Shown here one piece after another: positions 17,936 through 27,970 of a stretch of DNA of 64,000 nucleotides (position 1 is the stretch's first letter; each line of letters begins with the position of its first letter). Source of the DNA: Moritella sp. 24 (GTDB lineage Bacteria; Pseudomonadota; Gammaproteobacteria; Enterobacterales; Moritellaceae); the NCBI RefSeq assembly GCF_018219155.1, contig NZ_CP056123.1, positions 496,001 through 560,000 on the forward strand, in the 5' to 3' direction. The notes beneath the pieces are model-generated. The model was not told the origin of the DNA and did not search any database. It saw only the letters and a program-made list of their open reading frames with translations. The translations under genes were made by a program, and so were the position numbers.

Positions 17936-18607
17936 ATGACAATTTTATTAGAAAGATTACAAAACGTATTAGGCTATCAGTACAAAAATGATGGCTTGCT
18001 ACAACAAGCACTGACGCACCGTAGTGCATACTTCAAGCATAATGAACGTCTTGAATTTCTTGGTGATTCAGTACTTGGCTTTATTATCTCGGATGCATTA
18101 TTTGATAAGTTTCCTGAGGTACCAGAAGGCGATTTAAGCCGCATGCGTGCAACCCTAGTTAAAGGTCTTACTTTAGCTGAAATTGCGCGTGAGTTTGAAC
18201 TAAGTGAATGTTTGATCTTAGGTCCTGGTGAATTAAAAAGCGGCGGTTTCCGTCGTGAATCTATCTTAGCAGATACTGTTGAAGCGCTTATTGGTGCTAT
18301 GTATCTTGATAGCGATATTACGACTACACGTGAACGCGTACTGGCTTGGTATGCAACACGTTTAGCAGACATCAAACCTGGCATTGGCCAGAAAGATGCA
18401 AAAACACAGTTACAAGAATGGTTGCAAGGACGTAAGCAAGCTCTTCCACTGTATCAAGTAGTGGAAGTTAAAGGTGAAGCTCATAATCAAGAGTTCACTA
18501 TTCATTGCGTTATTGAAGGCCTAGAGCAACCTGTTACAGGTAAAGGTACTAGTCGTCGTAAAGCAGAACAAGAAGCAGCTCAAAAAGCATTGGAGCAATT
18601 ACAATGA
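17936..18607 (+). CDS. rnc: Ribonuclease III
   Basis: Double-strand-specific endoribonuclease that processes rRNA precursors and many mRNAs. The signature [12 protein letters not shown] (about 36-47) holds the catalytic acidic residues, with a second cluster in [14 protein letters not shown] near 113-126. The double-stranded RNA-binding domain covers about 150-223 and ends [19 protein letters not shown]. The 223 residues match the family. The start is 2 bases after the lepB stop and the stop overlaps the era start (ATGA), so rnc and era are coupled. Confidence 0.97.
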   Translation: MTILLERLQNVLGYQYKNDGLLQQALTHRSAYFKHNERLEFLGDSVLGFIISDALFDKFPEVPEGDLSRMRATLVKGLTLAEIAREFELSECLILGPGELKSGGFRRESILADTVEALIGAMYLDSDITTTRERVLAWYATRLADIKPGIGQKDAKTQLQEWLQGRKQALPLYQVVEVKGEAHNQEFTIHCVIEGLEQPVTGKGTSRRKAEQEAAQKALEQLQ

Positions 18608-19515
18608 GTGATATGACTTATAGCGGCTTTGTTGCTATCGTTGGCCGTCCTAACGTAGGCAAATCAACGTTACTAAACCGCATTCTGGGACAAAAGGTAA
18701 GTATTACCTCGCGTAAACCACAAACGACTCGTCACCGTATTCTAGGTATTGATACTGAAGAAAATCGTCAAACTGTGTTTGTTGATACTCCAGGTCTACA
18801 CATTGATGAAAAACGTGCAATCAACCGTTTAATGAACCGTGCTGCAAGCAGTTCACTAAAAGATATTGATGTTGATGCTGTGGTATTTGTTGTTGATGGT
18901 ACACGTTGGACCGAAGATGACGACATGGTATTGAACAAGCTACGTGATATTAAATGCCCAATTTATTTGGCTGTTAATAAAACCGATGCGATCAAAGATA
19001 AAGCGGAAGAATTAATGCCTCATCTACAGGTATTGGCTGAGAAGTTTAACTTCGCAGAAATCATCCCTATCTCTGCAACGAAAGGTACCAATGTAGAAAT
19101 GCTACGTGGTATTTGTTCAAAGCAATTACAAGAAGGTGATTTTTACTTCCCTGAAGATTACGTAACGGATCGTTCTTCACGTTTCATGGCATCTGAAATC
19201 ATTCGTGAAAAACTAATGCGTTTCACTGGTCAAGAATTGCCTTACTCTACTACGGTTGAGATCGAGCAGTTTAAAGTAAGTGAAAACGGCACATTCCATA
19301 TCAATGCGCTAATTTTAGTTGAACGTGATACCCAAAAACGTATGGTTATTGGTAATAAAGGTTCGAAGCTAAAAACGATTGGTACTGAAGCACGACGTGA
19401 CATGGAAACTTTGTTTGATAATAAAGTATTCCTAGAATGTTGGGTTAAAGTGAAATCAGGTTGGGCTGATGATGAACGTGCACTTCGTAGCTTAGGTTAC
19501 GGAGATGAAGTGTAA
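18604..19515 (+). CDS. era: GTPase Era
   Basis: Essential GTPase that binds the 3' end of 16S rRNA and helps assemble the 30S subunit. The P-loop GRPNVGKST is near residues 14-22, DTPGLH is G3 and NKTD is G4. The C-terminal KH domain includes [18 protein letters not shown]. The 303 residues match E. coli (301). Its ATG overlaps the rnc TGA. recO follows after 13 bases. Confidence 0.98.
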   Translation: MSDMTYSGFVAIVGRPNVGKSTLLNRILGQKVSITSRKPQTTRHRILGIDTEENRQTVFVDTPGLHIDEKRAINRLMNRAASSSLKDIDVDAVVFVVDGTRWTEDDDMVLNKLRDIKCPIYLAVNKTDAIKDKAEELMPHLQVLAEKFNFAEIIPISATKGTNVEMLRGICSKQLQEGDFYFPEDYVTDRSSRFMASEIIREKLMRFTGQELPYSTTVEIEQFKVSENGTFHINALILVERDTQKRMVIGNKGSKLKTIGTEARRDMETLFDNKVFLECWVKVKSGWADDERALRSLGYGDEV

Positions 19516-19528
19516 ATAGCTTTATTGC

Positions 19529-20236
19529 ATGGACTTACAAAACGCCTTTGTACTGCACCGTCGTCCCTTTAAGGAGTCGAGTTTATTAATCGACTTCTTT
19601 ACCATTAACGATGGTAAAATTTCGTTAGTGGGACGAGCAGGGCGAGGGCGTAAAAACAGTCAAAGTGCAATATTACAGCCGTTTACCTTACTTAATATCG
19701 CCTATGCCGGCAAAGGTGGATTAAAATCCATGCGTCAGGTCGAGGCGGTATCTAATTCATTACCGCTCTCAGGTAAGCATCTCTACGCCAGTTTTTATTT
19801 AAACGAATTGCTCTATCGTTTACTCGCCAGCGAACAAGCAAACCCCGAACTATTCTCTCATTACCAACATGCTTTATTAGCGTTAGCCAAACGAGATCCC
19901 CTTGAACCTTTATTGCGTGAATTCGAACTCAATTTAATGCAATGTTTAGGTAACATTGGTGCGTTAAGCTATTGTGCTGATACCATGGATGCTGTTTTTC
20001 CTGATCGTATGTATAAGTACGTACCACATGTTGGGATAGTGCCATCGATTTATAAAGTGGCTGTGGGTAGCTCATTTTTAGGAAAAGATTTGCTGGCATT
20101 CGAGCAAAGACAATTTAACCAAGAGAATTTAGCGGCTGCAAAACGCTTTTGTCGTCAAATTTTGTTACCCTACTTGGGCAATAAACCGCTGAAAAGCAGA
20201 GAACTGTTTATTAATAAGCCTGTGAAAAACAGATAA
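19529..20236 (+). CDS. recO: DNA repair protein RecO
   Basis: Works with RecR and RecF to load RecA onto SSB-coated single-stranded DNA. The protein has 235 residues, with an N-terminal OB-fold (ALVLHRRPFKESSLLIDFF-like opening) followed by an alpha-helical region. A zinc site is not obvious, as is common in gammaproteobacteria. The final 12 codons and the stop are made by the first copies of the tandem repeat described below, so the C-terminal ELFINKPVKNR may be an acquired tail. The ATG is 13 bases after era, without a strong ribosome site. Confidence 0.95.
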   Translation: MDLQNAFVLHRRPFKESSLLIDFFTINDGKISLVGRAGRGRKNSQSAILQPFTLLNIAYAGKGGLKSMRQVEAVSNSLPLSGKHLYASFYLNELLYRLLASEQANPELFSHYQHALLALAKRDPLEPLLREFELNLMQCLGNIGALSYCADTMDAVFPDRMYKYVPHVGIVPSIYKVAVGSSFLGKDLLAFEQRQFNQENLAAAKRFCRQILLPYLGNKPLKSRELFINKPVKNR

Positions 20237-20326
20237 CTTTTTATTAATAAGCGATAAGAACCAGATAGCTGTTTATTAATAGCCACTATAAAGTAGATAA
20301 CTATTTATCAATAAGGGAATGAAACG
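20199..20326. repeat. Four-copy 32-bp degenerate tandem repeat
   Basis: Units start at 20199, 20231, 20263 and 20295, with an exact 32-base period. Each holds the near-palindromic core TTTATTAATAAG, or a one- or two-base variant of it, near its centre. The array begins inside recO, supplies its last codons and stop, and ends at the pdxJ GTG. See findings. Confidence 0.8.
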
Positions 20327-21063
20327 TGAATAAGATCTTTTTAGGTGTCAACATTGACCATATCGCAACCCTACGCCAAGCACGAGGCACGACTTACCCT
20401 GATCCTGTACATGCTGCATCAGTAGCTGAACTAAACGGCGCAGATGGTATTACGGTGCATTTACGTGAAGACCGTCGCCACATTGTTGATCGCGATGTAC
20501 GAGTGTTAAAAGAAACCATTCAAACACGCATGAATCTAGAAATGGCTGTTACGGCAGAAATGCTAGATATTGCTTGCGAGATCAAACCTGAGTTTGTTTG
20601 TTTAGTGCCTGAAAAACGTGAAGAGTTGACGACTGAAGGCGGTCTAGACGTACTTGGTCAGCAAGACAAGATCACGAAAGCGGTTACTCGTTTAAGCGAA
20701 GCTGGCATTTTAGTATCACTATTTATTGATGCAGATAAAGAACAAATTGATGCTGCTGTTGCAACGGGTGCTCCGTACATTGAAGTGCATACAGGCGCTT
20801 ATGCAGATGCCGACTCTGAATCAGAGCAACAAGCGGAATTGAAAAAGATTTCTGCAGGCGTTAGCTATGCGCATAAAGCGGGATTAAAGGTGAATGCTGG
20901 TCACGGTCTGCATTACCATAACGTGCAACCAATTGCGGCTATTCCAGAAATTTATGAGTTAAATATCGGACATTCAATCATTGCTCGTGCAGCATTTGAT
21001 GGTCTTGGTAAAGCGGTAAAAGATATGCAGGTTATTATGCAAGAAGCGCGTAATAACAGCTAA
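20326..21063 (+). CDS. pdxJ: Pyridoxine 5'-phosphate synthase
   Basis: Condenses 3-amino-2-oxopropyl phosphate with deoxyxylulose 5-phosphate to make pyridoxine phosphate, the last step of the DXP-dependent vitamin B6 route. The 245 residues form a TIM barrel. [16 protein letters not shown] opens the protein, and [13 protein letters not shown] and [16 protein letters not shown] contain conserved active-site residues. The start is GTG at 20326, on the last repeat unit. AGGGAATGAAAC provides a ribosome site. acpS, the usual downstream partner in E. coli, is absent and a terminator follows. Confidence 0.97.
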   Translation: MNKIFLGVNIDHIATLRQARGTTYPDPVHAASVAELNGADGITVHLREDRRHIVDRDVRVLKETIQTRMNLEMAVTAEMLDIACEIKPEFVCLVPEKREELTTEGGLDVLGQQDKITKAVTRLSEAGILVSLFIDADKEQIDAAVATGAPYIEVHTGAYADADSESEQQAELKKISAGVSYAHKAGLKVNAGHGLHYHNVQPIAAIPEIYELNIGHSIIARAAFDGLGKAVKDMQVIMQEARNNS

Positions 21064-21085
21064 GCTAAACGCTATATTAGCCAAT

Positions 21086-21113
21086 AAAAAGGAGCCTTTG
21101 CGGCTCCTTTTTT
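21086..21113 (+). terminator. Terminator after pdxJ
   Basis: GGAGCC (21091-21096) pairs with GGCTCC (21102-21107) around TTTGC, with an A-run before and TTTTTT after. It ends the recO-pdxJ operon and, in the other direction, barA. Confidence 0.9.
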
Positions 21114-21139
21114 CATGATTTAATTTTTCTTTCTACAGC

Positions 21140-23875
21140 CTAGCTCGGTAAATAAGGTTGGGCTTCTTTTATTACCGTTTCAATGGCTTCTTGCAGCTCG
21201 AAAATTTCAGGTTCAACATCTTCAATTTCGGCGCCTTTACGTAATCCTCGCTCAATTTGATCCGCCAAATTCTGAATTGGTAATACGCCACAACATGCGG
21301 CACCACCATGGAATTTATGGATGATCTTCTTAAACTCGGAACGTGATAAGCTACGTGCAAGCGCTTGCTCTAAGTGCTCACTTATCTCGGGTAGGCTATT
21401 GATAAACATCTCTAGCATATCCATGGCAAGGTCTTCTTTACCCATTGAACGTTGTAGAGTCAGTGGCCAATCTAAAATATGATTTTGCACTGTACTATGA
21501 TCATGTGACGAACTGCTCCACTGTTGTAGTGTACGTTTAAGAATAGATTCATCAATCGGCTTGGTTAAGTAATCATCCATGCCTTTACTCAGAAGACGGT
21601 CACGCTCGCCACTCATCGCATGTGCCGTAACTGCAATTATTGGAGTGGACTGGTTACGCGAACCGGAACGAATGGCTTTACAGGCGCTAATACCATCCAT
21701 AATGGGCATTTGAATATCCATAAAGATAATATCAAAGTCCATCTGATTAGCTTTAGCAACAGCCTCTGCGCCATTGCTACAGCTTTCTATCTTAGTGACC
21801 GAATCCGCTAACATCGCGCTAATTAATTTTAGATTTGCTGGGTTATCATCAACCGCTAAAATAGAGATATCAACCTTGGCCTTTGGTTTTTCTATTTTCA
21901 GCTGTGGTATTGGCTGCTCTGCTGGCTTGTCTAAATAAGCTAATGCATTCACTAGTTTACGATGATTACATGGCTTAGTCAGGCAGTGTCTTGCGCCTAC
22001 GCGAATAATTTCTTCTTGTAAGCAAGGGTCTGAAGAGTTAATTAATACCACCACTGCGGCATCCAGATCATGACACTGACTCATCTTGTTATACATAGGT
22101 GTTAACTTGGTTTCATCATTCTGAGCAATCACAACACAGTGATAAGGCTGATTGATGTAATGCTGCCACTCTGCTTCTGTCGCACAATGGAGTACATCAA
22201 GATCCCAGCTATTAAGCAGTGATATTAATGAGCGTGCAGAGTAGTTATCAGCTTCGTAGAGTAATACTTGTTTACCTTTAAAGTCACTGACTGGTAACGG
22301 TTCAGACACTGAATTTGAGGTAACATTGAATTTGAGTGAAAATTTGAAATTAGAACCTTGGCCTAAATCAGAGTCCAATGATATTTCACCACCCATAAAT
22401 TCAACTAAGCGTTGTGTGATCACCAGTCCTAACCCTGTACCGCCATAGCGACGTGAAATACTGGTGTCGGCTTGGTTAAAGGCTTCAAATAGCTGCGCTT
22501 GTTGTTGCTCTGAAATACCAATACCGGTATCGCGAATATTTGTTTGGATAGTGACGCTATTACCTGCCCATTCAAGCAATTCAATATGAATATCAATATT
22601 ACCTGTTTCAGTAAACTTGATCGCATTACCGAGTAAGTTAGTGATCACTTGTTGGAAGCGGAACGGATCACCAATTATGCCGTCAGGCACATTTTTATCA
22701 ACGTGTAGCGACAACTCAAGACCTTTATCATGCACTGTTGGTGCAAGTAATATGGCGGCTTCTTCAATGGTATCTCGTAAGTTGAAAGGGATTTGTTCTA
22801 GGGTTAATTTACCCGCTTCAAGTTTAGAGAAATCGAGAATATCATTAATAATACTGAGTAAGTTCTTCGCCGATTTTTCAATGGTCTGCAAGTAATCGGT
22901 TTGATTTGGACTTAATGATGTTTTTAATAGCTGACGAGAGAAACCAATAACACCATTGAGTGGGGTTCTTAATTCATGACTCATGTTGGCCAAGAACTCT
23001 GACTTAACTTGCGCAGCAGCCTGTGCACGTTTCTTTGCCATATCCAATTCAATATTTTGAATTTCAATCTGCTCTAAGGTTTCACGTAAATCAGATGTTG
23101 CTTGATCAATATTCTGCTGCATCTCTTCATGATAAGCCGACAACGACTTAGCCATGGAGTTAATACCATTCTTGAGTAGTGCTAATTCACCGGTATGCTC
23201 ACCAGTTACCCTGGCATCAAGTCGACCTTCTCTGATCCTATCCACGACAGTAACCATGTCGGTAATAGGCTGAGTCACGTTTTTAACTAATCGCCACGAG
23301 AAGATAAGGGCGGTAAAAAAGCCCAGTAATACAATGAATACGGAAACGGTCGTATCACGATATTGCAGTAATATGGCTTTATCTCGAATAAGTTGAATCG
23401 ATAAATAACCGAGTATTTGTTCTGGGTTTTCTAAGCTTAACGGAAAATTATTGGTATCGATTTCAGCAATAATAGGGGAGCGAAGAATAATATAATCATC
23501 CAGTACCTCGACTTGTGTCGTCTCCGGCATTTTGCTCTTATCGGGATTTTTTAGAACAGAGAAATTACGGTGATAATTACTGGTGACAAAAAGCTTATTA
23601 TTGGTATCAAAAATCGCAATACTTTTAATCGTGGGGGCAAACTTACGGTGAGTTAAACCGAGGAGTTTTTTAAGTGATTCTCGGCTGTTTTGCAACATCC
23701 CGTACTCACTTGCGATGGCCAGTGGCTCAATAATATTGATGCCCTGTTCAATAAGCACTGTCTCTAACTGCTGATAGCGGTTAAAGGTGAAATAGCTGGC
23801 TAATAATGTACCGATCAAAATGGTCGGGAAAATAGTCAGCGACATTACTTTGGCACGAAGTCCGTATTTAGTCAT
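21140..23875 (-). CDS. barA: Hybrid sensor histidine kinase BarA
   Basis: Tripartite sensor kinase that phosphorylates UvrY (not in this window) to turn on CsrB/CsrC RNAs and control carbon storage. The protein has 911 residues (E. coli 918). Order: membrane segment near 12-30, a periplasmic region, second membrane segment near 175-195, HAMP domain, HisKA with [14 protein letters not shown], HATPase ([13 protein letters not shown]), a first receiver-like region near 530-640, a true receiver with [11 protein letters not shown], and an HPt domain ([14 protein letters not shown]). The first receiver-like domain lacks the usual phospho-acceptor context and is probably inactive. It faces rlmD divergently. 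Confidence 0.95.
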   Translation of the reverse strand: MTKYGLRAKVMSLTIFPTILIGTLLASYFTFNRYQQLETVLIEQGINIIEPLAIASEYGMLQNSRESLKKLLGLTHRKFAPTIKSIAIFDTNNKLFVTSNYHRNFSVLKNPDKSKMPETTQVEVLDDYIILRSPIIAEIDTNNFPLSLENPEQILGYLSIQLIRDKAILLQYRDTTVSVFIVLLGFFTALIFSWRLVKNVTQPITDMVTVVDRIREGRLDARVTGEHTGELALLKNGINSMAKSLSAYHEEMQQNIDQATSDLRETLEQIEIQNIELDMAKKRAQAAAQVKSEFLANMSHELRTPLNGVIGFSRQLLKTSLSPNQTDYLQTIEKSAKNLLSIINDILDFSKLEAGKLTLEQIPFNLRDTIEEAAILLAPTVHDKGLELSLHVDKNVPDGIIGDPFRFQQVITNLLGNAIKFTETGNIDIHIELLEWAGNSVTIQTNIRDTGIGISEQQQAQLFEAFNQADTSISRRYGGTGLGLVITQRLVEFMGGEISLDSDLGQGSNFKFSLKFNVTSNSVSEPLPVSDFKGKQVLLYEADNYSARSLISLLNSWDLDVLHCATEAEWQHYINQPYHCVVIAQNDETKLTPMYNKMSQCHDLDAAVVVLINSSDPCLQEEIIRVGARHCLTKPCNHRKLVNALAYLDKPAEQPIPQLKIEKPKAKVDISILAVDDNPANLKLISAMLADSVTKIESCSNGAEAVAKANQMDFDIIFMDIQMPIMDGISACKAIRSGSRNQSTPIIAVTAHAMSGERDRLLSKGMDDYLTKPIDESILKRTLQQWSSSSHDHSTVQNHILDWPLTLQRSMGKEDLAMDMLEMFINSLPEISEHLEQALARSLSRSEFKKIIHKFHGGAACCGVLPIQNLADQIERGLRKGAEIEDVEPEIFELQEAIETVIKEAQPYLPS

Positions 23876-23994
23876 AAAGTCATCTTATTGGTATCGGGTT
23901 TAATGCCATCTGCAGAAGTTATTTAAAGTATAAAGCGGGAAAGCAGGTTAGAATAATACCCTAATGATGACATAGGCAATAGTTGTATATCAAT

Positions 23995-25329
23995 ATGGCG
24001 CAAATTTTTAAAGCAAAAAAAGTACAAAAAACTCCGAGTAAAGCGGTCGAGATCACTATTGAAAAGCTAGATCACCAAGGTCTAGGTTTGGGTCGTCTTG
24101 ATGGCAAAGCGATATTTGTTGCAGGTGCACTACCTGGCGAGCGAGTATCAGTGAATATTATTGAGCAAAAAAAGCAATATGCGAAAGCAACCTTAAGAAA
24201 AGTATTAACGCCATCAGAGCAGCGAATTGAGCCTGCATGTCCACATTATGCAACGTGTGGCGGCTGTAGTTTACAAACATTAGCGTGCGACGATCAGGCC
24301 GATTATAAGCAAACGGCCTTGTTTAGTTTATTACAAAATTTCAGTAAAAATGATGATATTGAGTTTGCAGAACCGATTTTGTCACAACCTTGGCAATACC
24401 GTCGCACCGCACGTTTAAGTGTGATGTTTGATCGTAAGGCAAAGAAATTGGCATTTGGCTTCCGTGAGCGTAACAGTAAATCATTGGTTTCGATTAATGA
24501 ATGTCCCGTATTAGAACCAGCCTTATCTGCATTGATCCAGCCATTACGTCAATTACTTGCTACGCTTACTGTGCGTCGTGATTTAGGCCATATTGAATTG
24601 TTTGCTGTTGATTCTGGCATTATTTGTTTGTTCCGTATTTTAAAACCATTAAACGATAAAGATCTGGCGCTATTACAAGCATTCGCCAGTGAACAGCAGT
24701 TAAGTATTTATTTACAGCCAGAGCCTGAGTCGGTACTTAAGCTAACTCCAGACACTCCCGCTGCATGGTATCAGTTAGCGGATGGCGAGTTTAAGTTAAG
24801 CTTTACACCGGGTAATTTCATTCAAGTTAATCCAATTGTGAACAACCAGATGGTAGAGCAAGCAATTAATTGGCTTGAACTTACTCCGGAAGACAAGGTC
24901 TTAGACCTGTTCTGTGGTGGTGGTAACTTTAGCTTACCTATTGCGCGTTTATGTCATTCTGTTGTTGGTGTTGAAGGCGTTGATGAAATGGTGCGACAGG
25001 CACAAGTCAATGCAGCTGCGAACAATGTCGATAATGCTAAATTCTACCAAGCGGACTTATCAGCTGATTTTTCTAAACTGCCTTGGGCAAAAAACAGTTT
25101 TGATAAAGTATTATTAGATCCTGCTCGAGCGGGTGCCGCAGAAACTGTGCAATATTTACATAAACTAAAAGTGAAGAAAATTGTCTATGTATCTTGCAAT
25201 CCAGCGACATTAGCGCGAGACTCGAAGTTGTTGATGGAAAAGCATTATAAATTAACACGCCTTGGTATGATTGATATGTTCCCACAAACGGGGCATGTTG
25301 AGTCAATGGCGTTATTTGAACGCGTTTAG
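23995..25329 (+). CDS. rlmD: 23S rRNA (uracil-1939-C5)-methyltransferase RlmD
   Basis: Methylates U1939 of 23S rRNA with an Fe-S cluster. The TRAM domain lies near the N-terminus. Cysteines of the cluster are in CPHYATCGGC, plus a later cysteine in NECPVL. The methyltransferase domain has DLFCGGGNFSLP and the catalytic cysteine in VSCNPATLARD. I chose ATG 23995 because MAQIFKAKK aligns with E. coli RlmD. A TTG at 23983, 12 bases upstream in frame, has AGG at good spacing and could be used instead. Divergent to barA and 45 bases before relA, as in relatives. Confidence 0.95.
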   Translation: MAQIFKAKKVQKTPSKAVEITIEKLDHQGLGLGRLDGKAIFVAGALPGERVSVNIIEQKKQYAKATLRKVLTPSEQRIEPACPHYATCGGCSLQTLACDDQADYKQTALFSLLQNFSKNDDIEFAEPILSQPWQYRRTARLSVMFDRKAKKLAFGFRERNSKSLVSINECPVLEPALSALIQPLRQLLATLTVRRDLGHIELFAVDSGIICLFRILKPLNDKDLALLQAFASEQQLSIYLQPEPESVLKLTPDTPAAWYQLADGEFKLSFTPGNFIQVNPIVNNQMVEQAINWLELTPEDKVLDLFCGGGNFSLPIARLCHSVVGVEGVDEMVRQAQVNAAANNVDNAKFYQADLSADFSKLPWAKNSFDKVLLDPARAGAAETVQYLHKLKVKKIVYVSCNPATLARDSKLLMEKHYKLTRLGMIDMFPQTGHVESMALFERV

Positions 25330-25374
25330 AGATAGACGTGTGTATTTTGGTTTAATCTTGTTAGGAATTAAGAC

Positions 25375-27621
25375 ATGGTTGCGGTACGTGATTCTCATTT
25401 GACCAACCCGGAAGACTTTGATGCGAAGACCTGGACGTCTTCGCTAGCACTCACCTCGACAGAGCAAGATGAATTATTTGAGTTATATTCTCAATTAGCA
25501 TTAAAAGAAGCAGCTGAATCCCTTGAGGATGAGGCTGAGCTCCGTTACCCGTTATTGGCTTACGGGGTGGAAATGATCGAAATATTAATGACGATGGATA
25601 TGGACATGGAGACCTTAAAGGTAGCTTTGTTGTATCCATTTTTCGATGCCAAATTATATGATAACGAAGAAATTGAAACGTTATTTGGTAGCAAGTTATT
25701 ACCCCTATTAGTTGCTGTAGTCGAAATGGATGCAATCCGTACGCTACAAGCGAAATCACAAAAACCATCAGAAACGCAAATCGATAATTTACGCCGTATG
25801 CTCATGGCGATCGTTGATGATGTACGTGCAATTGTGATCAAGCTAGCTGAACGTATCTGTCATCTTCGTCAGGTAAAAAATGCCTCTGAAGAAGAGCGCG
25901 TATTAGCAGCAAAAGAAATTGCCGATATTTATTCCCCATTAGCCAACCGTTTAGGTATTGGTCAATTGAAGTGGGAGCTGGAAGATTTATCATTCCGTTA
26001 TTCGCATCCAGATACGTATAAGCAAATTGCGAAGTTATTACTTGAACGCCGTATCGACCGTGAAGAGTTTATTGATAGCTTTGTATCGCAAGTTAAAACG
26101 GGTGTTGAAGCTGCTGGTGGTCGTGTTGAAGTATATGGCCGTCCTAAGCATATCTATAGCATCTGGAAAAAGATGCAGAAGAAGAACTTAGACTTCACTG
26201 GTCTTTATGATGTACGAGCAGTACGTGTGATCGCTGCAGAGTTGCAAGATTGCTATGCTGCTTTAGGTGTTATTCATAACTTATTCCGTCCCATTCCAAG
26301 TGAATTTGATGATTACGTGGCAAATCCAAAAGCCAATGGTTATCAATCTATTCATACTGTTGTTGCGGTTGGTGATGAAAATAAAGCCGTTGAAGTGCAG
26401 ATCCGTACAAAACAAATGCATGATGACGCTGAGTTAGGTGTTGCTGCACATTGGCGTTACAAAGAAGGCGCAGATACGACCAAGAAAGGTAGCTACGAAG
26501 AGAAAATTGCTTGGCTACGTAAACTACTGGCATGGCAAGATGACATGGCTGAAAGCGGTAGCTTGGTTGATGAGCTACGCAGTCAGGTATTTGATGATCG
26601 TGTGTATGTGTTTACGCCAAAAGGTGATGTGGTTGATATGCCACAAGGTTCAACACCGCTTGATTTTGCTTACTATGTGCATAGCATGGTTGGTCATCGC
26701 TGTATTGGTGCCAAGATCAGTGGACGTATTGTTCCGTTTACTTACGAATTGCAAACGGGTGATCAGATTGAGATCATTACTCAGAAAAACCCGAACCCAA
26801 GTCGCGACTGGCTATTACCAAACCTTGGTTATGTAAAGTCTGCACGCGCACGTGCCAAGATTAATACTTACTTTAAGCGTCTTGATCGCGACAAGAATGT
26901 AGCTGCTGGTAAAGACATGTTAGAAGGTGAGTTGCATAAGCTCAAACTACACCTGTCTGATGCAAGCTGTGCCTTTGAGCGCTTTAATGCCAATACAATG
27001 GATGATTTATTAGCGCAGGTTGGTAGTGGTGATGCACGTCTTAATCAAGTTATTAACCATATCAAAGTATTGCTATTACAGCCAAGTGCGGAAGAAGAAG
27101 ACAAACTCGCATTAGAGTTGGTTGATCAGCAAGTACAGAAATCACAAAACCAGACGAAGAAAAAACGTAATAAAGACCATATTGTTGTAGAAGGTATGGG
27201 AAATCTGATGACGCATATTGCCAATTGTTGTCAGCCAATTCCCGGAGATGACATTGTTGGTTATATCACTCAAGGTCGTGGTATCTCGATTCACCGTAAT
27301 GGCTGCTTACAGTATGCGGATTTAAGTAATCGTCAACCAGAGCGCATTATTGACGCGGTATGGGGTGGTGATTTTAGCGGTGGCTATGTTGTGACATTGG
27401 TTGTACATGCGAGTGATCGCAGCGGCTTGTTACGCGATTTAACCACTATCTTTGCAAATGATCGTATTCATGTTGTTGGTATGATTACGCGTTCGGATCC
27501 GAAGTTACAAACTGCCACGTTAGAAATCAATATTGAGCTTTATAATATTGATACCCTCAGCCACTTGATTAATCGCATGACTCAAGTGAAAGGCGTGATC
27601 TATGCGAAGCGTTTAAAATAA
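25375..27621 (+). CDS. relA: GTP pyrophosphokinase RelA
   Basis: Ribosome-associated (p)ppGpp synthetase of the stringent response, triggered by uncharged tRNA. The protein has 748 residues (E. coli 744). The N-terminal hydrolase-like domain lacks the HD catalytic pair, as expected for RelA rather than SpoT. Synthetase motifs include VYGRPKHIYSIWKKMQKK, YDVRAVRV, NGYQSIHTVV and EVQIRTKQMHD. TGS, zinc-finger-like (NCCQPIPGDDIVGYITQGRG) and ACT (HASDRSGLLRDLTTIF) domains follow. ATG 25375 gives MVAVR, as in E. coli. Confidence 0.98.
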   Translation: MVAVRDSHLTNPEDFDAKTWTSSLALTSTEQDELFELYSQLALKEAAESLEDEAELRYPLLAYGVEMIEILMTMDMDMETLKVALLYPFFDAKLYDNEEIETLFGSKLLPLLVAVVEMDAIRTLQAKSQKPSETQIDNLRRMLMAIVDDVRAIVIKLAERICHLRQVKNASEEERVLAAKEIADIYSPLANRLGIGQLKWELEDLSFRYSHPDTYKQIAKLLLERRIDREEFIDSFVSQVKTGVEAAGGRVEVYGRPKHIYSIWKKMQKKNLDFTGLYDVRAVRVIAAELQDCYAALGVIHNLFRPIPSEFDDYVANPKANGYQSIHTVVAVGDENKAVEVQIRTKQMHDDAELGVAAHWRYKEGADTTKKGSYEEKIAWLRKLLAWQDDMAESGSLVDELRSQVFDDRVYVFTPKGDVVDMPQGSTPLDFAYYVHSMVGHRCIGAKISGRIVPFTYELQTGDQIEIITQKNPNPSRDWLLPNLGYVKSARARAKINTYFKRLDRDKNVAAGKDMLEGELHKLKLHLSDASCAFERFNANTMDDLLAQVGSGDARLNQVINHIKVLLLQPSAEEEDKLALELVDQQVQKSQNQTKKKRNKDHIVVEGMGNLMTHIANCCQPIPGDDIVGYITQGRGISIHRNGCLQYADLSNRQPERIIDAVWGGDFSGGYVVTLVVHASDRSGLLRDLTTIFANDRIHVVGMITRSDPKLQTATLEINIELYNIDTLSHLINRMTQVKGVIYAKRLK

Positions 27622-27681
27622 AGAGATAACGCTGCTTTGTTATATAGCCAAGCTATTTCAAGGTGTGCAGTGAGAAAACCG

Positions 27682-27717
27682 AAAGGGAAGTAGCTATCTA
27701 CTTCCCTTTATTTTATT
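27682..27717 (+). terminator. Terminator after relA
   Basis: AAAGGGAAGTAG (27682-27693) pairs perfectly with CTACTTCCCTTT (27698-27709) around CTAT, followed by ATTTTATT. The remaining stretch, 27718-27970, has no recognisable gene; it is AT-rich and should hold the promoter of the next gene. Confidence 0.88.
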
Positions 27718-27970
27718 GAAAATAGTCCAATAGCCTGTAGACAACATTGACTTCAATCCTGCATATATAAATACCCAGTCGTTCATACCTAACTACCCAG
27801 TTAACTTTTATCAATAATTTAATTTGATATACCTCTAAATTTCTTCATCTTTATTTGCTATATTTTATAATGCAACGAAGTGTTGTGTTTATTTGATGTA
27901 GCTTGTTAAAGAGCATGGTTTTTTATGCACTAGACCGATAAGACATAATTAAATTCAAGGAAGAATATTA

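Noticed and set aside
23983-23994. TTG start of rlmD as the only choice
   Set aside because: It has good AGG spacing, but MAQ at 23995 aligns with E. coli; I kept 23995 as the call and noted the other.
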